This document shows, piece after piece, positions 1 to 5,047 of a stretch of DNA of 6,215 nucleotides. Under the pieces are notes generated by a model. That model was given only the letters and a program-made list of their open reading frames with translations, did not search any database and was not told the DNA's origin. This DNA is from Desulfobulbaceae bacterium (lineage in GTDB: Bacteria > Desulfobacterota > Desulfobulbia > Desulfobulbales > SURF-16). Each line of letters opens with the position of its first letter. Within the stretch, counting starts at the first letter, position 1. The position numbers were made by a program, and so were the translations under genes. The stretch covers positions 1-6,215 of the forward strand of contig JAGHCC010000049.1 of assembly GCA_021160685.1 (NCBI GenBank), read 5' to 3'.

Positions 1-13
1 ATTACAATCTAAG

Positions 14-19
14 TATAAT
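14..19 (+). promoter_or_regulatory. Candidate -10 promoter box
   Basis: A perfect TATAAT hexamer lies 48 bases before the start codon of the secreted-protein gene at 67. Transcription would begin near base 26, giving a leader of about 40 nt that contains the hairpin at 31-45 and the ribosome binding site. The matching -35 box would fall upstream of base 1, so it cannot be checked here. The flanking sequence is AT-rich, so a chance match is possible. Confidence 0.4.
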
Positions 20-30
20 TTAATTAACAA

Positions 31-45
31 CCACCTCCCTGGTGG
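31..45 (+). promoter_or_regulatory. Small GC-rich hairpin in the leader of the secreted-protein gene
   Basis: CCACC (31-35) and GGTGG (41-45) are perfect complements around a 5-nt loop, TCCCT. The hairpin lies just before the AAGGAG ribosome binding site (53-58). The bases CTCC at 35-38 could instead pair with GGAG of that site, so two alternative structures can be drawn. There is no U-run after it, so it is not a terminator. A role in translation control or mRNA stability is only inferred. Confidence 0.35.
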
Positions 46-66
46 AACATAAAAGGAGCCTTTCAC

Positions 67-531
67 ATGACTACAGGAAAAAAACTTTGTGCTTTTCTGA
101 TTTTTACGTGCCTGTTTCTGCCCCTGCTTGCCCAGGCCAAGCAGTCGGACACACTCAAAAAACAAATACTCATTGACCAGAAAAAGGCGGTGGTCATGAA
201 AAATATGGAGTTTACCAAAGAAGAAGGGAAATTTTTCTGGCCTGTTTTTGAAAAATTTCAGGAAAAATTGTTCCAGGTGGACGAACGAGCCGCCAAACTA
301 ATGATCGCCTATGCCTCTACCTACAAAAATTTGACGGACGATCAAGCCGAAATAATAGTAGGTGAGTATTTTGATATCCGAAAGAGCCGCTTAAAAATCC
401 TCGACAAATACGCGCTCAAACTAGCCGATGGCCTGCCCGCTAAAAAAGTACTTCGCTATCTTCAAATCGAAAACAAGATTGAAGCCAGTGCCCGCCATGA
501 AGTGGCCAAAGCTATCCCTTTGGCAAAGTGA
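67..531 (+). CDS. Secreted helical protein, Spy/CpxP-like type, function unknown
   Basis: The product has 154 residues. It begins with a clear Sec signal peptide: K5-K6, a hydrophobic core at 7-21, and a likely signal peptidase I site after A24 (AQA|K). The mature part of about 130 residues is charged, predicted mostly helical and has no cysteine. Its layout (FFWPVFEKFQ near 57-66, LTDDQA near 89-94, then YLQIENKI near 131-138) resembles small periplasmic proteins with Spy/CpxP-like helical architecture that are common in Desulfobacterota and often annotated as hypothetical. That suggests a periplasmic location and perhaps a chaperone or stress role, but no catalytic motif is visible. AAGGAG at 53-58 is 8 nt before the ATG and supports this start. 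The glycosylase gene follows after 39 bp, so co-transcription is plausible although the functions look unrelated. The family resemblance is from memory; gene reality is well supported. Confidence 0.85.
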   Translation: MTTGKKLCAFLIFTCLFLPLLAQAKQSDTLKKQILIDQKKAVVMKNMEFTKEEGKFFWPVFEKFQEKLFQVDERAAKLMIAYASTYKNLTDDQAEIIVGEYFDIRKSRLKILDKYALKLADGLPAKKVLRYLQIENKIEASARHEVAKAIPLAK

Positions 532-540
532 GCAAAGGGA
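515..540 (+). terminator. Intercistronic hairpin across the stop codon (weak terminator or attenuator)
   Basis: TCCCTTTG (515-522) and CAAAGGGA (533-540) are perfect 8-bp arms around a 10-nt loop that contains the TGA stop (529-531) of the secreted-protein gene. The following sequence, attgacagtttt, is only weakly T-rich, so efficient intrinsic termination is doubtful. It could attenuate transcription into the glycosylase gene or protect the upstream mRNA 3' end. Confidence 0.4.
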
Positions 541-570
541 ATTGACAGTTTTCCAAGAGGCTGTCTGAGA

Positions 571-1416
571 ATGCTCATTCCTGGACAACCTCCTTCCGGA
601 AAAAATGAAGCAACGGGGGCGATAATGGAGAAATCAAATTCTCAACACAAAAACATCCAAGGCCCCCTTGCGGAGATCCTCCAGCAAACCAGATCTCTCA
701 TCGCATTTCATCAGAACATGGGACTGAGCTACCCGCTTACCCCGAAAATCAAAAATTTTCTTGAGTCCGCCGGCCCGGACATCTGTAAGGCAAATAAAAG
801 ACCAAAGAAAACAGCAAAAAAAAAGCAATCATCCTCCCCGGTCGAATCGGCAATCACCTTGGCAGATGTCCGGCGGGAACTTGGCGACTGCAGGCGATGT
901 CCCTTGCATGGGAGCCGGAAACATCTCATTTTTGGTTCTAAGGATGTCACTCACGTTCCCCTGTTTATTGTCTGCGATCCCCCGACCAGGGAGGATGAGA
1001 AATCAGGAAAACCGATCAGCGGCATGGCGGAAGAACTCCTGTTAAAAATGCTTGCGGCCATCGGCCTTGATCTAAATAAAGTGTACATCACAAATATTGT
1101 CAAGTGTTGTCCTCCCGATGTCAGGCCGGCCACGGCCCAGGAGATTGGAACCTGTCAGCCTTTTCTGGCGCGCCAGATTGAGGCTGTTTCACCCAAGATC
1201 ATTTATGCGCTGGGTCCCCTTGCCGGCCGAAGCCTTCTCAAGACCGAGGCTCCCCTTCTCAGGCTGCGGGGAAGATTCCACGAATTTCATGGCATCAGCC
1301 TCATGCCCTCTTACCATCCCGACTTTCTTCTCAGGCATCCGGACATGAAAAAACCGGCCTGGCACGATCTGCAGATGATTCAGCGGAAAATCGCTGCCCT
1401 TAACGTACCTCAATAA
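571..1416 (+). CDS. Uracil-DNA glycosylase, family 4-type, Fe-S, with variant motif
   Basis: The product has 281 residues. Family 4 enzymes remove uracil from DNA to start base-excision repair and carry a [4Fe-4S] cluster. The four ligand positions are visible: C107 and C110 (CRRC), C179 or C180 (NIVKCC) and C195 (EIGTC). Residues 168-198 follow the usual family pattern, and the second active-site motif YHPDFLLRHP starts at Y248. The first motif, usually GE-x-PG, reads CDPPT at 135-139, although E141-D142 and the following SGKPISG segment fit the family; activity may therefore be altered. The first 95 residues are an extension, with a lysine-rich linker (74-86) encoded partly by nine A at 816-824. 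ATG 571 has AAGAGG (555-560) 10 nt upstream; ATG 625 (M19), behind a G-run at 614-618, is a credible alternative. The last codon and stop fall in the inverted repeat at 1411-1490. Confidence 0.87.
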   Translation: MLIPGQPPSGKNEATGAIMEKSNSQHKNIQGPLAEILQQTRSLIAFHQNMGLSYPLTPKIKNFLESAGPDICKANKRPKKTAKKKQSSSPVESAITLADVRRELGDCRRCPLHGSRKHLIFGSKDVTHVPLFIVCDPPTREDEKSGKPISGMAEELLLKMLAAIGLDLNKVYITNIVKCCPPDVRPATAQEIGTCQPFLARQIEAVSPKIIYALGPLAGRSLLKTEAPLLRLRGRFHEFHGISLMPSYHPDFLLRHPDMKKPAWHDLQMIQRKIAALNVPQ

Positions 1417-1490
1417 GGTGGCAACATAAACAAATCCCCCTTAATCCCCCTTTAATAAAGGGGGTGGTTGTCAGTAGCCACCACTTATTG
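1411..1490. repeat. 80-bp imperfect inverted repeat with a nested C5/G5 palindrome
   Basis: The ends CAATAAG (1411-1417) and CTTATTG (1484-1490) are perfect complements. Pairing continues as GTGGC (1418-1422) with GCCAC (1477-1481), leaving two bulged bases, and CAAC (1422-1425, sharing its C) can pair with GTTG (1467-1470). At the centre, CCCCCTTTA (1446-1454) mirrors TAAAGGGGG (1456-1464), preceded by AAATCCCCCTTAAT (1432-1445). From memory, this C-run/G-run motif is a dispersed intergenic repeat in many bacterial genomes. It fills most of the gap between the glycosylase and recQ and could be a miniature mobile-element relic, a bidirectional mRNA hairpin, or both. No long U-run follows on either strand. 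Confidence 0.7.
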
Positions 1491-1527
1491 AAGTTACCCC
1501 TTAACCTCTGAGCCGAAGCAACCTGTT

Positions 1528-3480
1528 TTGCAAAACAACATCACGTCCACATTAGAACAAGTCTTTGGCTTTGAAACTTTTCTCCAGGGACAGGAAGAAG
1601 TGATCAGCCGCATCCTGGCCGGTCACTCCACCCTGGCTGTTTTCCCCACCGGTCAAGGCAAGAGCCTCTGTTACCAGTTGCCGGCGCTGCTTCTTGACAA
1701 CCTCACCCTGGTGGTATCGCCGCTCATGGCGCTGATGAAAGATCAGGTTGACTTTCTTGTTTCCAAACAAATAGCTGCCGCCCGGCTGGACTCATCCCTG
1801 GGGGCAGCAGAACTTCAAGAGATATATCAGCAATTACGGCGCCGGGAGCTGAATCTTCTCTATGTGGCGCCAGAACGGTTCGCCAATGAACGATTCCTGG
1901 CCCTCATCAGCCAGCTGAGCATATCTCTTCTGGTGATTGACGAGGCCCACTGTATTTCGGAATGGGGCCATAATTTTCGGCCGGATTATCTCAAGCTTGC
2001 CGAACTTCCTCAAAGTCTCCATATTCCAGCCGTACTCACCCTGACAGCCACGGCAACCCCCCAGGTGACCGAAGATATCCGCAATGTTTTTTCCATCCGC
2101 GCCGAAAATTACATCAATACCGGCTTTTACCGCCCCAACCTGACTCTGAGATTCTCACCAGGTCCGAATCCAGGCAAAACCCTGCTTGCACGGCTCAAAA
2201 AACGACCGCCTGGACCTGCTATCGTCTATGTCACCCTGCAGGCTACGGCCGAGAATGTAGCGAAAATGCTTGACGAAAATGGCTTTGAGGCACGGGCCTA
2301 TCATGCAGGCCTGAAAGATGAAAAACGGCAGCAGGTGCAGGAATGGTTCATGGCCTCGGATTCCGCTATTGTGGTGGCCACCATCGCCTTTGGTATGGGG
2401 ATTGACAAAAACAATATCTGTTATGTCTACCATTATAATCTACCGAAAAGTCTGGAGAATTACTCCCAGGAGATCGGCAGGGCCGGACGCGACGGCAAAA
2501 AATCAATATGTGAACTCCTGGGCGGCAGCCGGGATCTGATCACTCTTGAAAATTTTGTCTACGGTGATACTCCCGAGAACAGCGCCATTTTTAAAATGAT
2601 CGACCGGATGCTTAAAAAGGATGACCGCTTTTCCCTGAGTGTTTACGAAGAATCTTTTACCTCAGACATACGTCCCCTGGTGGTCAAGACCCTGCTGACC
2701 TACCTTGAACTTGAAAAGGTGATTGCCTCCACCGGGCCCTTTTACAGTTCCTGCAAATTCAAGCCTTTAAAAAGCTCCAGTGATATTTGTTCCAAGTTTG
2801 ACGCAGAACGGGCTGCTTTCCTGAAAACGATCTTCTCCTGTGCTAAAAAAGCACAAACCTGGTTTACCATTGATCTTGACGAAGCCGTCTCGAAAACGGC
2901 AAGCAATCGTCAACGAATTATCACGGCCCTGAATTACCTGGAAGAACAGGGGGATCTGGAGCTGAAAGTTTCCGGAATCCGCCTTGGTTACAGACTTTTG
3001 AAAAAACTGTCAGCCAGTGAAACGGAACAGCTGAAGGAAAAGTTCGTCTCCAGGTTCAGCAAACGAGAAAAAAATGACATCAAACGATTGCATCAGGTGA
3101 TCCGGCTTGTTAACCATGATGGCTGCAAGACCCGCTTTCTGCTCAATTACTTTGGCGAAAAATCATCAGACTGCGGCCATTGTGAGTACTGCCTGAACGG
3201 CCCGGCAGAGCCTATCAAACCTGTTCAGGCGGAATTTAGCGGAATTGAAGACGAATTAATGGTCCAGGCGAAAAAATTACAAGTCGAATTCCCCGATCAT
3301 CTTTCTTCGCCCCGGCAACTGGCCCGCTTTTTCTGCGGTATCTCTTCACCCCGCCTGACCCGTGCCGGTCTCCAGCGGCATCCCTTCTTCGGCGGCAAAC
3401 GAAACTTGCCCTTTGCCGGCGTTCTTGCCTGTCTGAAAAAACAATACGTTCCTATAACCAAAAGTCAGGATGAACCATGA
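1528..3480 (+). CDS. recQ: RecQ-family ATP-dependent DNA helicase with displaced zinc site
   Basis: The product has 650 residues. RecQ enzymes are 3'-5' DNA helicases acting in recombination and fork repair. Motifs seen: motif 0 around GQEEVI (21-26); Walker A PTGQGKS (40-46), with Q where G is usual; DEAH (138-141) followed by CISEWG; TATATP (173-178); motif V at 284-293 (ATIAFGMGID); motif VI QEIGRAGRDG (314-323). Zinc ligands are C533, C549, C552 and C555, within a RecQ-like LLNYFGE context. In E. coli RecQ these cysteines directly follow the helicase core near residue 380; here about 190 residues with winged-helix character (roughly 345-530) come first. No HRDC domain is evident; the tail (about 573-640) contains PRQLARFFCGISSP. 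The only possible start is TTG 1528: an in-frame TGA lies at 1489, and the next ATG comes after Walker A. The ribosome binding site is weak (GAAG at 1515-1518). Confidence 0.93.
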   Translation: MQNNITSTLEQVFGFETFLQGQEEVISRILAGHSTLAVFPTGQGKSLCYQLPALLLDNLTLVVSPLMALMKDQVDFLVSKQIAAARLDSSLGAAELQEIYQQLRRRELNLLYVAPERFANERFLALISQLSISLLVIDEAHCISEWGHNFRPDYLKLAELPQSLHIPAVLTLTATATPQVTEDIRNVFSIRAENYINTGFYRPNLTLRFSPGPNPGKTLLARLKKRPPGPAIVYVTLQATAENVAKMLDENGFEARAYHAGLKDEKRQQVQEWFMASDSAIVVATIAFGMGIDKNNICYVYHYNLPKSLENYSQEIGRAGRDGKKSICELLGGSRDLITLENFVYGDTPENSAIFKMIDRMLKKDDRFSLSVYEESFTSDIRPLVVKTLLTYLELEKVIASTGPFYSSCKFKPLKSSSDICSKFDAERAAFLKTIFSCAKKAQTWFTIDLDEAVSKTASNRQRIITALNYLEEQGDLELKVSGIRLGYRLLKKLSASETEQLKEKFVSRFSKREKNDIKRLHQVIRLVNHDGCKTRFLLNYFGEKSSDCGHCEYCLNGPAEPIKPVQAEFSGIEDELMVQAKKLQVEFPDHLSSPRQLARFFCGISSPRLTRAGLQRHPFFGGKRNLPFAGVLACLKKQYVPITKSQDEP

Positions 3481-3509
3481 AACGCTGCTATTCTCTGCTT
3501 CTCTAAATT

Positions 3510-3554
3510 CTCTACCTTCTTTACCTTCTCTACCTTCTTTACCTTCTCTACCTT
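3510..3554. repeat. 9-bp polypyrimidine tandem repeat array
   Basis: Five consecutive 9-mers alternate CTCTACCTT and CTTTACCTT, that is 2.5 copies of an 18-bp unit, from 3510 to 3554. A degenerate unit, CTCTAAATT, precedes it at 3501-3509 and another, CTTTGCTCC, follows at 3555-3563. The strand is almost purely pyrimidine except for one A per unit. The array lies 30 bp after the recQ stop in a 265-bp stretch (3481-3745) where I see no credible gene or strong terminator. Because unit length is a multiple of three, the array reads as low-complexity peptide on both strands; these readings are not convincing genes. Copy number is probably unstable by slippage. Confidence 0.85.
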
Positions 3555-3745
3555 CTTTGCTCCCACCCTTCCCGCTCTCTGCATTCTTGAAAATTTCACT
3601 TCTTATCATCTTTACTATTCCCGGCAAAATGCATTTCTTTTACTTTTTTAGCAAAAAAGGCTACTATACAAACAATTTTCGGCAAGCCTCAGAAATACAG
3701 TCAACATGACATTGTGCAATTTGCCATTGAAAACAGGAAAATATC

Positions 3746-4243
3746 ATGAAAAACAAAATCAAATTAACTGCCAGCCAGGAAGATTATCTGGAAGTGATCG
3801 CCCATATCATTGCTGTAAAAAAAGTTGCCCGGGCCAAGGAAATCGCGACAAAAATGAATGTCAGCCGCTCATCCGTCACAGAAGCTTTCCGCTCCCTGTC
3901 AAAAAAAGGGTTAATTAATTACGCGCCCTACGAAGTTATTACCATGACGGATCTCGGCGAGGAAATGGCTAATGACGTCATTTTCCGGCACAATGCATTA
4001 AAAGAATTTTTTATTAAAATCCTGGCGGTAGACGAGGAACTTGCCGATTCAGGCGCCTGTCGCATCGAACACACTGCTCCGCCCGAGATTATCGACCGTT
4101 TCATTCAATTTGTTAAATTCGTCGAGGTCTGCCCCAGGGGAGGCGCTGAATGGATCAAAAGCTTTGATAAATATTACAAAAAGGGATTCACCGTCAAAAA
4201 AGACTGCCGGGAGTGCATCTCCCTTTGTCTAAAAAAAAAGTAA
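3746..4243 (+). CDS. DtxR/MntR-family metal-dependent transcriptional repressor
   Basis: The product has 165 residues. Members bind Fe(II) or Mn(II) and then repress metal uptake genes as DNA-binding dimers. The N-terminal winged helix-turn-helix covers about residues 7-70, with recognition helix NVSRSSVTEAFRSL (38-51). The dimerisation and metal domain follows: H82 and E87 in the RHNALKEFF segment, then CRIEH with C105, E108 and H109, which matches the C-x-x-E-H of DtxR site 2. D13 and E16 (EDYLE) match ligand positions of MntR. By eye, the residue at DtxR His98 is Asp here. There is no SH3-like third domain; the C-terminus instead carries C129, C154, C157 and C161, which could bind metal or sense redox state. 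AGGA at 3735-3738 lies 7 nt before the ATG. No uptake genes adjoin it, so the regulated metal is unknown. Confidence 0.9.
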   Translation: MKNKIKLTASQEDYLEVIAHIIAVKKVARAKEIATKMNVSRSSVTEAFRSLSKKGLINYAPYEVITMTDLGEEMANDVIFRHNALKEFFIKILAVDEELADSGACRIEHTAPPEIIDRFIQFVKFVEVCPRGGAEWIKSFDKYYKKGFTVKKDCRECISLCLKKK

Positions 4244-4259
4244 CTATTCAGGATAGTTA
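4231..4259 (-). terminator. Minus-strand intrinsic terminator-like hairpin at the regulator stop codon
   Basis: TAACTAT (4241-4247) and ATAGTTA (4253-4259) form a perfect 7-bp stem with a 5-nt loop. Read on the minus strand, the stem is followed by C and then nine T (complement of A 4231-4239), the classic layout of an intrinsic terminator for leftward transcription. The stem is AT-rich, so it would be weak. On the + strand the A-run precedes the stem and no U-run follows, so it does not look like a terminator for the regulator gene itself. The left arm begins with the TAA stop codon. Confidence 0.4.
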
Positions 4260-4278
4260 GGCTGTATGCCAAAGACTA

Positions 4279-4300
4279 TTAGGTTTCGAAATCGACCTAA
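4279..4300. promoter_or_regulatory. Inverted repeat with DtxR-box-like half-sites
   Basis: TTAGGT (4279-4284) and ACCTAA (4295-4300) are perfect inverted half-sites separated by 10 bp. The classical DtxR operator, TTAGGTTAGGCTAACCTAA, has the same outer hexamers but 7 bp between them. The site lies 36 bp after the stop of the DtxR/MntR-type gene and about 380 bp before the next gene, so an operator role is not obvious. It may be coincidence or part of a small repeat. Confidence 0.25.
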
Positions 4301-4387
4301 ACCTGTTTTTAAGGGTGTTTCTCGCTACACCGCTCTGCAATGTAACAAGGTCATCTCTTCTACACTCTGAACACCTACAGCTAGTTG

Positions 4388-4417
4388 AACCGCAGAATGT
4401 CGAACAAGAAATTTTGA
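4388..4417. repeat. Possible degraded copy of a dispersed intergenic repeat
   Basis: The segment, with core CGCAGAATGTCGAACAAG at 4391-4408, resembles from memory a repeat seen in Desulfobacterota and some other genomes whose reverse strand gives spurious ORFs of the type SLFDILRF. Here the minus strand reads FLFDILRF in one frame. It lies in the gene-free stretch 4244-4678, in which I see no protein or RNA gene apart from the palindromes listed separately. Without a search this is tentative. Confidence 0.3.
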
Positions 4418-4470
4418 GTAGCCTGTATAAAAATCGCAGAATCAGCACGATAAGTTTGAATTGCCCACGC

Positions 4471-4559
4471 ACGTCATCCCGGCATGTTTTTAGCCGGAAT
4501 CCAGAAACTTGCCACACACTCCATCCTGGATTCCGGCTAAGACCATGCCGGAATGACGT
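4471..4559. repeat. 89-bp palindromic repeat element with 34-bp arms
   Basis: The left arm 4471-4504 (starting ACGTCATCCCGGCATG) and the right arm 4526-4559 are inverted copies that match at 31 of 34 positions by my count, around a 21-nt loop (4505-4525). The arms contain AGCCGGAATCCAG and its complement. Elements of this type, with CATTCCGGCATG ends, are dispersed intergenic palindromes in many Proteobacteria and Desulfobacterota, as I recall. As RNA it would form a very stable hairpin between the regulator gene and the small ORF at 4679; the AT-rich sequence after it is not a clean U-run. No flanking target duplication is evident. Confidence 0.8.
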
Positions 4560-4678
4560 TATAATTCTATTGTTGCTTTTAAAATAAATGCCGGTATCTT
4601 CACCCCGGTTTCCATGCTGTATAGTTACATTACAAAAATATTTTTTTTATCGTCAATCTTCTTGAAAAGGAGAAAAAG

Positions 4679-4861
4679 ATGGAAGGTGCAATTGAATCCG
4701 GATGGTACGACCATCCAAATCTTGGATTAATTAAAATATTTATGAAAGGATCAAGCTGGGCCTATCAGTGTTACTCAAAAACAGGCAAAAAGTCCCTTTC
4801 CAGGGAACGTGACCTGGATCAGTGGATCTGGGCTCTGAGCGAACCTGTGAAGATGGATTAA
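4679..4861 (+). CDS. Small 60-residue protein of unknown function
   Basis: I do not recognise this protein. It has 60 residues, no signal peptide and no transmembrane segment, and four tryptophans (W9, W27, W49, W51). Two parts stand out: SGWYDHPNLGLIKIF (7-21) and a basic stretch followed by DLDQWIWAL (45-53). It looks like a small folded cytoplasmic domain rather than random translation. The strongest evidence for a real gene is AAAAGGAG at 4665-4672, 6 nt before the ATG, one of the best ribosome binding sites in the window. It stands alone, 435 bp after the regulator gene and 186 bp before aqpZ. A clear promoter is not visible; TATAGT at 4620-4625 is a possible -10 but lacks a good -35 partner. 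Confidence 0.65.
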   Translation: MEGAIESGWYDHPNLGLIKIFMKGSSWAYQCYSKTGKKSLSRERDLDQWIWALSEPVKMD

Positions 4862-4928
4862 AACTTTTGGATTAGGATGAAATTTCGTAATAGTTCACCA
4901 AGGGTTACATAACTTAGGGAAACTCGGA

Positions 4929-4996
4929 GTGTAAAAGTAAATATTCGGTGGTTTTAGTCACAATTTTGCATTAAGCCGAATATTTATGTGTAAAAG
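4929..4996. mobile_element. MITE-like 50-bp inverted-repeat unit with 9-bp flanking direct repeats
   Basis: TAAATATTCGG (4938-4948) and CCGAATATTTA (4976-4986) are perfect 11-bp inverted repeats around a 27-bp centre. Exactly outside them, GTGTAAAAG occurs twice in direct orientation (4929-4937 and 4988-4996), abutting the left repeat and one base (T4987) from the right one. This is the geometry of a miniature element or excision remnant with a 9-bp target duplication, a length produced by several transposase families. There is no coding capacity. Alternatively, the repeats are an operator for aqpZ: a weak promoter-like pair, TTGCAT (4966-4971) and TGTAAA (4989-4994) with 17-bp spacing, overlaps the right end. 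The rest of the 4862-5047 spacer shows nothing else of note. Confidence 0.5.
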
Positions 4997-5047
4997 CTTG
5001 TCAACACACCACCATTTATCAAAAAATTACAAACAAATGAGAAAAAA

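Noticed and set aside
542..547. TTGACA as a -35 box for the glycosylase gene
   Set aside because: No -10-like hexamer occurs at 16-18 bp spacing, so the match is probably chance.
3477..3506. Nine-codon frame starting at the ATGA overlap with the recQ stop
   Set aside because: It is too short, has no ribosome binding site, and ends just before the tandem repeat.
3643..3659. CTTTTTT-AGC-AAAAAAG inverted repeat as a terminator
   Set aside because: The stem is almost all A-T with no U-run after it; it is probably a chance feature of an AT-rich stretch upstream of the regulator gene.
3665..3670. TATACA as a -10 box for the DtxR/MntR-type gene
   Set aside because: Only four of six positions match and no -35 lies at suitable spacing, so a promoter call is not supported.
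3470..3709. Open frame reading SLPSLPS repeats after recQ, and its minus-strand counterpart (3346-3627)
   Set aside because: Both are by-products of the 9-bp tandem repeat, overlap recQ, and have no convincing ribosome binding site or domain.
4257..4587. Open frames on both strands in the spacer after the regulator gene
   Set aside because: They run through the 89-bp palindrome and a probable dispersed repeat, have no plausible domain, and are typical spurious frames.
4634..4645. AAAAATATTTTT palindrome before the small ORF
   Set aside because: It is low-complexity AT sequence and offers no support for a specific site.
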